From Tetrastigma voinierianum (Eukaryota > Streptophyta > Magnoliopsida > Vitales > Vitaceae): a DNA stretch of 64,000 nucleotides. The DNA lies in assembly GCA_016808115.1 (NCBI GenBank), contig JAEQBH010000286.1, positions 1-64,000 of the forward strand, in the 5' to 3' direction. How positions within the stretch are numbered: position 1 is the stretch's first letter; every line of letters begins with the position of its first letter. The position numbers and the translations under genes were made by a program. The notes under the pieces are model-generated. The model had not been told where the DNA came from and did no database searches. It saw nothing but the letters and a program-made list of their open reading frames with translations. Positions 45,607-58,135 of this stretch are shown here, one piece after another.

Positions 45607-46050
45607 CACTACAAGAAACGGAGCCTATGGCCGCAGTCACCAACACTGGCTAAAGGTGGTAAATAATGCAGATATAGCATATAGCTGCAAACAAAGTGGA
45701 CCACGACAAGGCATGACCATAGGTACCGTGGACAAATGTTTTAGGCGCAGGAAAGTCTAATTGGGTGTCTATAGGCTAAAGTCACAGTTAGAACGACCTT
45801 GACTATAGGCTCTTTTTCGCTGCAATCAAATAACTTATAATGGCTTGTTTACCACGGCCATAGGCAATCTGTAGCCGCAATTTGTTTCTGGCTGCAGCCA
45901 TATGTGGTGCTCTAGCTGCAGTTTAGTTCTGACCACGGCCATAGGGATGTTCTAGGTGTTTATAGCTGGGGTTTTGTTCTGGCCGCGGCTATAGGAGATG
46001 TTGTAGCTGCAGCTTGGTTCGGACCATGGCCATAGAGATGTTCTAGATGC
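45607..46050 (+). mobile_element. CACTA (En/Spm-type) transposon end, truncated
   Basis: CACTACAAGAAA (45607-45618) is the classic CACTA terminus. Inside it are diverged subterminal repeats of about 45-50 bp: TTCTGGCTGCAGCCATATG, TTCTGACCACGGCCATAGGG, TTCTGGCCGCGGCTATAGGA and TTCGGACCATGGCCATAGAG (45880-46045). Three are followed by GATGTTCTAG-like text. In this superfamily such repeats bind the TNPA-type protein. No transposase ORF and no inverted partner end were found in the window, so it is a fragment. Confidence 0.8.
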
Positions 46051-46080
46051 AATAGCAATGCACACGTCTAGTTTCAATTA

Positions 46081-46128
46081 AATGAATGCTTTGTGTTGGA
46101 CAATGAAATGAATGCTTTGTGTTGGACA
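46081..46128 (+). repeat. 26-bp two-copy tandem repeat
   Basis: AATGAATGCTTTGTGTTGGACA occurs at 46081 and 46107 with a 4-base linker. It is non-coding. Confidence 0.95.
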
Positions 46129-47640
46129 AGAAGGCTGCAAAACATTTTTAAAATCTTTAGAATTTACCTAAAAAATCTGCTCTTATCAAGAGTTCAAGTC
46201 ACACTACTGAGTATAAACTATGAATTCAATTGTAACCCCTATTACAGAGTCTAAGTCAATATGTTACAAATTTGAAAAATCACACTAAAACAAGTAACTG
46301 CTTCCAGAGGCAAGATTTAAGCTGCACCCATTTAAACTTGTCACAAATCCACGATTGAATGAAGGGTAGACACAATCTCTTTCCATTAATGTGAATATAC
46401 AGTTCTACACCTAAAATCCACAAAAATTAATCGACAAGACTAAGCAACCCCACTTCAAAACCTTCAAACAAGGAGAAGCTGTAGAGGTAAAACATCTAGA
46501 TCCAGTCAGGCTCAAGAGGAAGAATTTGCAGAGGAGGTCTCTTTATTATACAGATCCAAAACAAGAAAAAAAAAAACAGAGAGATCAAAAAAGAGAACAT
46601 GGGTTTTGTTTCTTCTTGGATAATTAATCGTTATTTAAATAGATGGAGAGAATGACCTGTGGACGATGAAAGAAAGAGAGAAGAGGATGAGGGTAACGAC
46701 AGCGTTGGAATAGACAATGAAGATGAAGTGATTCATTCCTCAGGACATGGTTGATTCATTCCTCAGCTCCCTCTATTGGCTTGCTCAACTCCTTTACCAA
46801 GGCTTTATTTTCTCTGTTTAAGAACAGATAAGTTAGAATCCCATTTCCTAATTTGTGTTATGATTTCACTGTTTCATACTTATTGATTGGGTGATTTCAT
46901 GAAGTAGTCTGCAAAGTAGATTCCAAGTTGGAGTTCAGCTAAGGCTGAGCTCACTTCCAGCATCCATGATTTTCAGGGATTGTAGCTTTCCCTGATTTTT
47001 GGGACTCCGAGAATTGCCTGCATAATGTGTGTAATCTTTCAGATCACTGCTATGGAGTGGAATCTCACTTCAGGATCCATTTGGCCTACAGAAAGGAATA
47101 AATAACTTCATGAAATAGGATCAAACATTGGGAAATTTTGATAGGAAAAAAAAAAAAAAATGCAGTTGAGAATATGGGTTCAAGATCATACAAAACCTTC
47201 AAATCTTCTCAAGGCACTTAAAAGCCTTCCTTCCACCTCTCGCTTCCTCATCTTCCTGGAAAGTACAATTCAGTTTGAAAAACAGAATATAGGAAAAAAT
47301 AAATAAATAAAAAAGAAAAACCCAAAGTACACCTTAACAAATAAAGAAAAAAATAGTTTTCTTTCTTTCCCCTTCATTTTTTTCTCAGCAACCAAATAGA
47401 GCACAAAGGTGAAAAGGAAACCCCAAGAGATTCCATGAATAAAGAAACAAAAACCCATCTATTTATTCAATCTTATGATCAAACCAGACCCAAAATCCAA
47501 ACAAATTCAAACATGAGAGCTTTGAGGGGAATAAAAGAGCCAGAACAAACCATTATTCTTATCATCATCTCTATCATCACCATCATCAACATCATCACCA
47601 TCACAATCAAACTCTAAGAAATGAGCTGATACATAATGGT
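46129..47640. other. Non-genic stretch with a short ATC-rich tract
   Basis: No gene is supported. 47562-47612 is an ATC/CATCAC-rich microsatellite-like tract. The hydrophobic minus-strand ORF at 47270-47458 lies in A-rich DNA and looks like a chance frame. Confidence 0.4.
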
Positions 47641-47657
47641 AGAAGCTAAGGTGTATT

Positions 47658-47843
47658 TTGATTTTGGATTATCAAGAAGCACATCGAGCAGCAAAGAAGG
47701 CATATGATGTGACCAAGGTGGATGAAAGGATGAACAGAGCAGTAGCAGCAGCTAATGCAACAAGAATAGCAGCAGTAAAGGTCGTCCAAAAGCAAATACA
47801 ACATAATAGTAACAATAACAACATCCCAATTCCAATGGTGTGA
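47658..47843 (+). CDS. Candidate exon, Ala-rich helical peptide (unrecognised)
   Basis: An open frame of 61 codons, with codons of the purine-first type, encodes a charged, Ala-rich helix (DYQEAHRAAKKAYDVTKVDE, then RMNRAVAAANATRIAAVK) and a short Asn-rich tail ending at TGA. The opening codon is TTG, so if real it is the last exon of a longer gene, or starts at the inner ATG in DERMNRAV. I do not recognise the family. The complementary strand can also be read as a hydrophobic peptide, and a minus-strand candidate exon lies just to the right, so the strand is uncertain. Confidence 0.25.
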   Translation: MILDYQEAHRAAKKAYDVTKVDERMNRAVAAANATRIAAVKVVQKQIQHNSNNNNIPIPMV

Positions 47844-47865
47844 TATTGTGGATAACAACTTACTT

Positions 47866-47985
47866 TAACACTTGAAAAGTGAGACTTCTACCACCCAAAA
47901 CAGCAGCAGCCAAGAGGAGGATGGATGTGATTTTCCCTCCCAAGTTGGCATTATGTCCTTTACTTTTCAAATTTCTCTCTCCCAT
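47866..47985 (-). CDS. Candidate first exon of a small membrane protein (unrecognised)
   Basis: On the minus strand an ATG at 47985, in good context (A at -3, G at +4), opens MGERNLKSKGHNANLGG, followed by a hydrophobic ITSILLLAAAVLGG segment that could be a signal anchor. After about 40 codons comes GTAAGT, a consensus plant splice donor, placed just before an in-frame stop. A TATA-like run lies about 105 bases upstream (48089-48098). I do not know the family and could not define a convincing second exon; it would overlap the plus-strand candidate. Confidence 0.25.
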
Positions 47986-48088
47986 CCTTACTCCAAAGGA
48001 TATAATCCAAGGCATGTACTTGGAACCGTCAAGCCAGCATCGAAATGATGGGTGAATCTGAGAGGATCACAGCCTTTGGCAACACCGT

Positions 48089-48098
48089 ATATATATAA
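48089..48098 (-). promoter_or_regulatory. TATA-like box of the minus-strand candidate
   Basis: On the minus strand TTATATATATAC lies about 105 bases before the ATG at 47985. AT-rich plant DNA gives many such words, so this is weak support. Confidence 0.2.
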
Positions 48099-48099
48099 A

Positions 48100-51000
48100 T
48101 TATATGATAGATATATTATTAGTGTTGGTGCCTGGTAAGAACTTGACCCCCCCGGCCAATGTTGTATAAGAAGTCACAATCTTGATAAATATGGAACTCT
48201 TCTACTATAGCAACTACCACAGAGCAGGCTACTATAAGAAGTCACCCTTTTCAGGTTTTTTGAGTTAGTATTTTAGAGATAGTATTGCTTTCAACCAATT
48301 TAGGTTATTTCATTTCATTTTGCTCTTTCTTAAATCCATCTACCCTTCTTTATCACTTTTTATAATTCCAAATGGTTGGGGCTTCCTGATTTCTTCAAAA
48401 TCTATCCATTTCAAGTATGATATGCTTTCATTCATGAGAAAACAAGGTTGGTTTGTTTGAATAATATCTGGTTGTAACTATCAAACTAAGTTTTTTAAAG
48501 AAGAAAAAATGAATGAGAACTTGAAAAAATGTGTATATATGTATATAAGGATAAAGAGTCACAAAAGCAAAGAGCTGAATTATACGAAAAGGCTTCATGG
48601 TTACAATGATTTGCTCTCTTAAAAGTGTGAAGGGAAGAACAAAAGGTAAAAGATGAGAGAGTCATGGTTTTTTGAAAATTATTCCCACCATTTTAGTGTT
48701 TTTTGAAAATTATTCTTTTTTTTTTTAATTAAGTTTTTGTTTTCCGTATTTTCCAGAATAAAAAAGGAACTGATCGAACAAGCTCTTAAGTTGTATCTTA
48801 ACTCCTAGGTCATTGTCTTCCCAAATCCTCAAAATTGCTTAGATTGAATGCATACATTTATTTTGCACAGAAAAGGTAGGAGATGCATCATGCTACATGC
48901 CAGTACTTTTTGTGACAAACAAAATAGAGAGGAAAAGTAAAAGGAATAAAAACCAAAGAGGATGCATGATGAACCCTCTTTTCCCCAAAAGATGTGAAAT
49001 GAATAAAAAACCAACCATTTTTTTTTTTACTTGTTTTATACTACACTTGACCAAATCTAGCAAAGATAGTAGATGTTGGTACCTAGAATAGAAATTGACT
49101 ATAGTATCATTTAAAAAGGAACAGTAAAGACCAAAGACATAACCGAATTTCTTTTTAGAATTGGCATTATCATGGACATTGACTACAACATAAGATCTTT
49201 GTAGAACCTAAACATACAGAAAAATCCTGGAAGCTAAGGAAAAGAAAGGGGAAAGAAGGCCTAAGCTCCTGTAAAAAACTCAAGGCCTAGTAAAAGGTCA
49301 AACGTGTTGACACACAGGAAACTTATGCAAACGTTAGGCTAAGATCTTCCTAGAATGACTGTTTGATATTCAAAAAGATAAAAAAAGAAAGAAATAGAAC
49401 ATATAGTTATATTAATCAAAGATGAGAAAGATTATAAATCTTTTTCCACAAATGCAACTCGATCAAAGTATGACTAGACTTATCACCATACAAGGAGAAC
49501 CATAAACATTAAGGTATCGGCTGACTCGATTGAATCTACCAACTCATTGCAGAATCGTGTCCCAAATGGTACTTATCAGAAATTTGGGGTTTTATAAAGC
49601 AAAAATAAGGCTAAGCAAAGCCATGGTAGAAGTAAAGATTCAAACTTTCCATAAGTAAAGAAGAGAGAAAAGGGCTTAGGACTATAACATTGCACAATGA
49701 CAAACATAATCCAAAATTATAGAGTTAAAGGCTATAATATATCAATTCCATCCAGCTGTAAATGAAAGGCTCCTTTGTGTGGGGGATCAGCAGCTCCAGT
49801 TTTACCTTCATATCGAAAACTAGTTTTAATTACACAACTATATATGTGGTGCATCCTATATAAGTATATATGGATTTGACAAAAGATCTGTAGTTCTACA
49901 GCCTTCTGGGTAATTTTTAAGGTTCAGGGCACAGGCTGTATATTGTAAAGAATGATGCCTAAATTCTTGAATAAATCTAGCTAGCTTCAATTTCTAGTGA
50001 GGTTTTCTTGTTGATGTTGTGCCAAAATAAATTCAGTGAAGTGTTCCATAAGCTAATGGTTTAAAATATTCACAATGGTGAAAGATCCCCTATCACATAA
50101 AATTCAGATATTTATGAAAAGGAGGCCTGATCAGCACGATCAAATGGCTCACAATCAGAGACTCAGTAGCATTTATGTGATCTTGCTTTTCTTTTATAAG
50201 TAAATGAAAATATATTAGAGAGAAAAGAGTATAGAAAGAGAGCATATGAACAATTATATCAAAGGAAATAAATTTCTAATTTTTTATAATCCTGATATTC
50301 AGATACCTCAAAACATGGGTTATAGAACAAGAGGCTGTAATTCATCTAGAAAATCTTTTATCAACCAAAATGCCTTAACTTTAATCTTACCTAAGTTCAA
50401 ATTCATCATAAATATCCTTTCTGACTAGAACCTTCCAACATGTGCTGCAACAGTATGAATTCAATTACCATTTTGGAGAACAGTTCATAATTTTCACAGC
50501 AGTCATTGAACTCAACAACAAAAACACACATTCAGTTCAATTATTGGAAATAAAAACCATCAAACGGTAAAATTGAAACTCACATTATCATACAAACAAG
50601 CCTTTCCATAACTCCTAAATTATGTTCCTCTCTGTCCAAGATAACTGCAAAACAAGGAAAAGAAAATTTTGCAATGGTAAGTGATATTCTATAATATCTC
50701 TATGGTACACATCACTGCGTTGATGCAATCTGAGATTATGGAATCAAGGTATATATGTTGGTATGAGCTCAAGCAAGCCCAAAGACTTTCCTAACTCAAA
50801 CAGAGGTACTTGTGATGATTGATCTGATATAAGAAAACCGAATGAGAGGTCTATCATTGGGCCTTCCTGAGAACACAACAAAGCAATAAAACACGCCTCA
50901 TAAATTCACCTTAAGGCTAACGTCCAACAGTAGCTGATCTTGAAAGAAAAACTATAAGAACAAATCAATACAGTACCAGGAAAACAAAGTTCCAGAAGCA

Positions 51001-51950
51001 GAGCCATCCCATACCGCCCATCAGCAAACAATTTCAGCCCAAATAGCTAAAACACCTCGACAAACATAAAACAATTACTCAAAGATTGATTTATCGTGCA
51101 TGAATTTTCAAAATATGGCCTCAAATTCTTCTTAATTCCTGCGCTGATAAAAAAATCCCGCTAAAGGTTGGTAAAAAATTCACCTGATTTAATTGAACCT
51201 GTCTATATGTGTATTTTTTAGCCACAAAATTTTGGACCCTTCTAAAATTTGTTACTATATCTAAATTTCGGTAGTGACAGAGAAATGCGAAAAATTTGCC
51301 CACTGTCCATACCTCTATAAAGTCCTAGGTCGTTGTGGTTCTGCTAACTTTTGAGTAGCTATCTCCTGCTCTAAAACTCAAAATAAAAAAGAAACAAGTA
51401 TCCATTAAATGAATCATGTCAAAAAACTCATGACAACTCAAAAGAAGATACTACAAAACACTAAATTGCATCATGGAGTTGGAGTTTGGCTCTCTCCGTA
51501 AACGCATTCAGCTGAAAAGTGCCATGCGTGGGATCAAGGACAGAAGGTACCCAATTTGGCTACATATTCGTTGAGACTTAAAGGTACCTAATTACTTAAA
51601 TCAAGTCTAGCTAATTTCATGTGAACTTCTGAAATTGTAGCAAAGCCAATTCAGCATGCACACTGATTTAAATAACCCAGTAAAACAGCACCATCATGGT
51701 AGTAAAAGCCATACTTTCATTCCCAATGGTTATGATATTGTGAAATATTGTTGGGACAAAATATGATGGTGATTACATGCCATAAATACATCTTCCAAAA
51801 TCTTCAATGCTTCCAGTGAGGAAGCTGCAGAACATGAAGATGAACCTTGGTTTAATGACGGACTTAAAAAGTTAAAATATTTCATTTGATGGAATTTTCC
51901 CGCATATCATACAAAGAACATGTTATGAGGAAAAAGCAAGAATTCAGTTT
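48100..51950. other. Long stretch without a recognised gene
   Basis: This is ordinary AT-rich plant DNA. I looked for NBS-LRR, transposon and housekeeping motifs on both strands and found none that I can defend. Short ORFs (48897-49091, 50246-50428, 51121-51303 minus and others) are low-complexity or isolated. It could hold introns or untranslated parts of a host gene. Confidence 0.4.
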
Positions 51951-52670
51951 CTAATCGTATTTTTGTTTTTCCAACTTTTAATTTTAGAATTTCTAATTTT
52001 GGAAACAATTTCAAAATATTTGAAGCGGTACTACTTTTTTTTTTTACTTAAAACTCTGATAGCAAAACGCATCCCAATAACATTTTATTTATTTCTTTAT
52101 TAACATAATACCTGTTCCTTCCAATTTTGTTCGAAGAATTCCAAAGTGAGCTTTGAAACTTTGAATTCTAATTTTTTTAAAAGAATTCAAAATTAGAAAT
52201 TATTCAAACATGTCCCATATGTCTTCCAAATCAATAGTACAAACCTCTTTGTTAACATAAAAGATTCACAAAAAAAAAAAAAATCAGAAAATCATTAGAA
52301 ACACTTTTTTCCTTTGAATATATGAATCGAAGATGCTCTTTTCTTTTTTTCTTTCATTTCAATGAGAAATAAATTTAAAACTAGTATTCAAGTAAATATT
52401 TAGAAGAATTGATGTTCAAGGAGTCAAGTTCGCTTTTAAGAAGAGGAATTTTAAAATTGGTTTCACTTTAGCAAAGAAGCTTGTGTTAGACTAGTAGTGA
52501 ATGAAATGTGAATTGAAGATAAATGAGAATCCACGTGAAACATGGTGTTCATTGACTCACCAAAAATAAAATAAATAAAATAAAAAGTAGGTACCCGAAA
52601 CAATAAATGCAGACAAAGAAAAGCTTTGGACCGAAAGGGTCCCTCATACTATCACCCGATTTTTCAGATC
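51951..52670. repeat. 3' flank of resistance gene B (uninterrupted partner of the gene A flank)
   Basis: It aligns with 13740-13890 and then 28334-28900 across the point near 52090-52110, where gene A's flank holds the 14.4-kb Gypsy element. Shared landmarks include ACAATTTCAAAA, CTGTTCCTTCCAATTTT and CTTTGTTAACATAAAA. It is non-coding. Confidence 0.75.
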
Positions 52671-55600
52671 TTAATCGTTGAATATTATGTGGATGTGAGA
52701 AATCTCGGGGTCATTCTTTCCTTTATCCCTTTCGCAACGCTTCAACCGAAGACAACCTATAATAGAAAGACGAAAGGGATGAGGGCAACCCCTCGCGCAA
52801 GTATGTTTTCTGCGCTCTCAATCCGCTGTGCTCAAGAAAGAGGTGTCAAACTCGTTATCCAGTGATTTCTGTGATTTGAAAAGAGCAAATCACAAGAGAT
52901 AAGGTGGGCTAAGACCCTTATTGTGCAGGAATTTGAGATTTGGAAAATCCATAATTACAAGATCGGTGAGAGAGGAGGGCAAAAACCGCTCCTCCTCCAG
53001 AAATGACTCCTCCAATCTTTGTTCCATATTATGTCCTCCAATCGACAATATTCTAAGAAAGGGAAGAGTATGCAAGGCCCACTCCATCCGACAATTCACG
53101 AGTTTGTGGCAATCCCGGATGTAAAGGTGGGATAGATTAGCGGGCAAACCCCCATCCGGAAATGAATCAATTTCTAGACAATCATGTATATCCAATTTTT
53201 GTAAGGATGCTGGAGGTGTTCATCCTCAAAGGGATCAGAGCTTATTGCAATCGGCATACGAAGACTTGTCGATTGGGAGAGTGGGCAATCCTCCTGAGGA
53301 AAAGATAACAATTTAAAGTAATCATGTAGATGTTCAAGCTCCGAGGTATGTGAGGATCCACGTGGTGAAGTCTATCCGGAACAAAGGGACCTCAGATTTC
53401 CACATTGTCGAGCCATTAAGATGCTCAAGTTATGGAAGAAGGCTAGAACTGAAAGCACATGAGAGAACGACAACCATCAACTATTCTTATACTGTAAGGA
53501 AGAAGCGTGGTGGTTGCAAAAATATACCTCACCCAATGATAACTCCAATTTCTACACTCAATGATTTTCAAGTTTCAAGAGGTATTGTTTGCATCATTCT
53601 CCGGGAGGACCTGCATCGACAAGATTTAATATTAAGTCTTCAAGCATGGGTATACATTCACCAAAGGAGAAAAAGACTTCAAGACGGCTTGGATCTCCGC
53701 GTTTAAGGAGGTAAGGTTATGAAGAATGGGTGGTATTTCCTTTAGCTCTGGACATCCATCCACACACAACCTCACAAGAGAATGCAGTTGTCCCAATTCA
53801 CCAAGTATTTTACAAACATCCCTCATATTCAAGGAGACAAGTGAGGTGAGGCCACCAGCGCTTCTAACCACCTCATCATCGCATTCCATCAACATCAATT
53901 CACGAATGGAGGGAGCCATTGGAAGACAACACATCAACTGCCCACATTTACTAACCTGAATATTTGATACCGAGAAGGCACTTTGGCATATCCCTTCAAC
54001 TTATAGTTCGATATAAAGTATCTTCAGGCAAGGGAACCCACTCACGACAAACCCATTCCTCCCACTGCAACATTCTTCCAAACTTCAGCACTTAGGATCC
54101 AAACGGCTTAATTGAAGATGAATCATAACCATAATTTCCGTACAACTCTTCACCAACCTTTCGAACTTCTTTCATCTTCACAATCTGAAGATCCTTGAGA
54201 GATCAGAATCGCCCAAGTGGTGGCAAGATGAGAGTCCTCACAATCTTCAAGTTTTAAGAAACTATATTCATGAATGAAGGATCTCCTAACCATTTTGGAA
54301 ATTGCGCTATCAGAAAAGTTGAATCTGCCTTTTCACACAGAAGAGGCTTCAAGCTTTTCAAGAACTTTGCCTGCTATTCAAGCCATCATCAACTACATTT
54401 TTTCAGATCCCACTCCAAACACCAAGTCATCAAGGCCTCTTCCTTCAAATTAGCCTCTAAAGCATCTGAAGACCACCACATTCTGCAAGTTTGTAAATGG
54501 AGGGAGGCTCCCTGCAGGTGTAGATCCTGTGAATCCCCATGCAGGCTCGCACCACTATGCTTGCCAACGAACAAACGTTGTCAACCTTCTCAAGATCTTT
54601 AGCTTGTTGATTCCTATTGGCATCCCTTCTATTCTTGTATTAAAATATCCAAATGAAGCAAGTTGACGAGTTTCCAATTTCAATTGAATCCTCATCCTGT
54701 TCCAGAAACATCTAAATAACCAAGTTGATGAGTTTTCCAATTTCAGCTGGCAAACTCAGTAAGCCTAAAGCAATGACAACACCAATGATTGCAAAGCCTA
54801 TATATATATATTGATTGGAGGAACTTTCATTCCAAGGTGAGAAAGGTTTAAGTACCGCAAATGTTTCAAATTTCCGAATGAATCAGGCAGATAAGATTCG
54901 AGAAAGACAAGGATAAACCCGCAAAGATTCAAATGTTGGCAATAGATCATGTAAGACTTATCCATAGTTATATTCTAATGAGAAGACATCGTAGTGATTG
55001 GAAGGTTCAGAATTTATGTTTTAATAAGGGGACCAAATCCTTGAGAAATCAAATCGTTGACGGATGTATGATATATGCTCGAGTCCCTCTCCTCAAATTT
55101 GTCTTGCCCTTCTACGTCCAATGTTAAACAAAATTTCTGGATACAAACCGCGCCAAATCATGAAATTATATCATGCATCACAAAGGATGAATTACTCCCA
55201 CCGGGATTGTTGAAAATGACCGATAATAGCTCATCAAAATATGTTTCACTAACATCTTTTATCGTTCTCTTTTGTATGTAGCACTTCCCACTCAAAAACC
55301 TTTTGTGCGGCCTTACAAGAAAAATTAGCTCTTCTTTGTCAAAAGTCACAACTTTGGAAAGATGGAGCAATGGCGTAAAGCATTGCTTCAATGCAGAGGG
55401 GAGATAATGGTAGCTCAAGCGTAAAACAGGAAGAATGTTACTCTGCTGAAGTGGTAAATCCCAAATTTCATTTCTCAGCATCTTCTCCCAAGTCTTTTCA
55501 TCCTGTTTAGAACGCAACAGACCAGCCAATGTCTTTACGGCCAAAGGCAAACCTTTGCATTTCTTTATTATTCTCCTGCCAATAGGTTCTAAGTTTTGGC

Positions 55601-56699
55601 GCGCATATGGAGTTGTGTTTCCAAAGGCAATATGTGCAAAGAGTGACCAGCTATGTTCTTTGTGAAAGCCCAACAAAGAGGCTTGGGAAGAGGAGTTGTG
55701 CGCATGATGGATGCAACACGTTCAGAACGAGTGGTTACTAAGATGACACTGCCCGCTGCTCCTTTCAGTGGAGCTTGTAACTCACTCCATGTGTTGGGGT
55801 TCTCGATCCATACATCATCCAACACAAGGAAAAACTTTTTTTCCATTCAACACTTTCTGCAAACTCATTTGTAGCAACTGTAAGTTTTGAGAACCGGATG
55901 AAATAGTCCAGAGACCGGCCCTAAAATTTGTTTGGCAATCTGTTTCAAATGAAACTGATCAGACATGTATTGGTCCATCCACGGATTTGGAAATTTTCCT
56001 CTCCACCCTCTTGTCGTTGTAGATACTTTGAGCGAGGGTTGTTTTTCCAATCCCACCCATACCAACAATCGGCATCACCTGAACTTCAGGAGCAGAGGCA
56101 ACTTCGTCTGAGAGCAACAATTTTATGATCTTCTCCATATCGGCTTCCCTGCCATAAACTTTAGGCACTGTTACAAAAGAAGTAGTCTGCCTTTCTCGAT
56201 TGACAGAAGGCCCCACCCCTTCATGAGGATACTCTAATACCCCTCCAACTCCAAGGCCCTCTCTCAAACCAAGGGCAGTCTTTTGCTTTACAATAGCATC
56301 TAACATCTCTGTGATCGTGTTCATCTTTTTACCAATCTTCTTATTGAAATTGCTATGATCAAAAGAGGGGATGAGCTTCCGTACCTTGCTGCTGCTGGTT
56401 TGAGGTCGTTGTCCCAAACTGCGCCGCTGAGCTTCGGTGTCAATTTCATCGAGGACATCTTCAATGTCGCAGGCTAAAGCTTTGAGATCATCCAACCACC
56501 CAATCACCACCGCATCATCCTGAATATGCCTCTGCTCAGCATCATTCAACACCGATTTGATCTGCCCCAATAAAAAGTAGTCTTCCAGTGCTGGAGTGGT
56601 GTTGATTCATTTCAACCGCCGAGCATAATCTAACAACGGGAGACCATAAACGTCAGTACCACCTCGAACAAGGAAGACAAGCGCCTCAACTACAGCCAT
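52671..56699 (-). pseudogene. CC-NBS-LRR resistance gene B (RPP13-like), degenerate
   Basis: This is an intracellular immune receptor type, duplicate of gene A. The start is the ATG at 56699 (MAVVEALVFLVRGG). The CC domain has QIKSVLNDAEQR and an EDVID-like DIEDVLDEIDTEAQ near 56440-56480. The linker keeps VPKVYGREADMEK. P-loop GMGGIGKTT lies near 56035-56075, kinase-2 FFLVLDDVW at 55808-55842, RNBS-B-like [15 protein letters not shown] near 55715-55760, GLPLA near 55550, and FVMHD near 55165-55185. LRRs run to ISHIHIIFND and a stop at 52671. The RNBS-D region is altered (CFTPLLHLSKVV instead of CFAYC.FFPKDY). Stops and frameshifts occur in the CC, after the P-loop and through the LRRs. At 4.03 kb, length is normal for this intronless family. 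Confidence 0.85.
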
Positions 56700-57229
56700 G
56701 CTTTTTTCGGAAGCGAAGGAATGAACAACACAGCAAAATGCAGCCTCAGGCAAAAGTGAGAATGCAGATGATGAAGTGAAAGGTCAACAATGGCTTCTGC
56801 CTCTACCCTGTCAAAGCTAGTCGTACTAATCAAAATATCACCGTTGATTCTCAAATGGGTCCCTACTGTCCAATTATCGATCAGATTGCTTTATTGCTTA
56901 CTGTCTAGCAATAAAAAAGGGTCGGTCGTGAGTCGTTTTCGTTGTTCCCACTCTCACTCCCCTGGCCCTTCTTTTTAAATCATTCAAAACGTTGACTTTA
57001 TTATATGGCTCTTTAAATATTGATCATTAATGATGATAATTAATATAATTATATAATTTTTTTTACATTTATTTACTTTTTAGCACTCTATTATTATAAT
57101 AATATTATTATTAAAGTAGGTAATAGTAATGCAAGTATTGATTATAATTTTATTATTCTAATAATAATAATAATAATAATACATAAATAAATAAAAATAA
57201 GTGATGAAAAGGAATAATGATAAAAAAGG
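56700..57229. other. Upstream region of resistance gene B, then AT-rich DNA
   Basis: 56700-56760 matches the stretch before gene A, so the promoter-proximal region is duplicated. From 57000 the DNA is AT-rich with (AAT)n near 57160-57182. No gene is seen. Confidence 0.5.
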
Positions 57230-58135
57230 ATTGTCATGTGCCTACCTCACTGATTAAAACGTTTTATTAGGGAAAATATAATTGATTTAGTTTTATTTTC
57301 TATATTTAGTGAAAATTGTATATCCCTTGATTGCTCGTGCATATACTTAAATGATTTGAATCGGAGTAATATTAGGCCAATCTCCTGTATAAATATACCT
57401 TAATCTACTGCAAAGTTCAAGCTGTTATTCTTTAACCTCTAATATGGTATCAAGTCAATCACTTCACCTTTGTTTGGGTCCAACCTCCCTTTTCCTTTGT
57501 TTTGAGTCCAGCGCGAACCTTTATTTTAACAATGGTCAGCCGATGGTCTTTTCTTTCCTCACAGATTCTCGGTCTGTCATCAAAACAACTTCTTATTAGA
57601 TCATCCCATACATTTATTATCGGCCTTTCCAATATCGCCGACTCACCACATATAATTCATCGGCAGGCTTTAGATCAGCGCGTTATAGCGTGTGAAGCCG
57701 TGCGACCTGACTTGTGTCTGAGCCCCGAAGTCACCATTGGATACATCATCTCCACCAGCTGACCTATCTCACTTGGAAGCGATAGGGTGAGTGCCATCTT
57801 TCTCTTGCCGCTAGCGGCTCCCTCTCCTTCTCCAACAACTTCTCACTTGGACTCATTCGCGTCGGCATGAGATCTCTACTGCCGCCCACACATGCCAAAC
57901 CCTCTTTGTGGTCGCATCCAAGCGGATCAGGATCAAATTAAACCATGCAGGGGCACCAAAACCCATATCGAATATGTGCAGTTGTTGGGACACCATGCGG
58001 ATGAGCATCTTTTCTTGGCAAGCCCATGGATGAAAAGATTTCACCGAGATCGGATCCTTTGCCGTCTTAGGTAGTGAATACAAGTAATTGTCGTGATTAA
58101 ATCTTTCATGGCTTGTCGATCATGTTTGATGGACT
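57230..58135 (+). mobile_element. Copia fragment: LTR end, PBS and gag remnant (Copia-3)
   Basis: A stretch with CCTGTATAAATATACC (57386) ends at 57444. A PBS, TGGTATCAAG (57445-57454), follows. Gag-like pieces come next: SRWSFLSSQILGL near 57530-57570 and, in another frame, RIQADQDQIKPCRGTKTHIE with YVQLLGHHADE near 57905-58010. These match the RIKQLKxQIK...GTK.I.EY blocks of plant Copia gag. The LTR left edge is not visible and nothing of protease to RNase H is found, so the element is truncated near 58135. Confidence 0.65.

Noticed and set aside
52626..52865. Plus-strand ORF beside the end of gene B
   Set aside because: Antisense of the last LRRs and C-terminus of resistance gene B.
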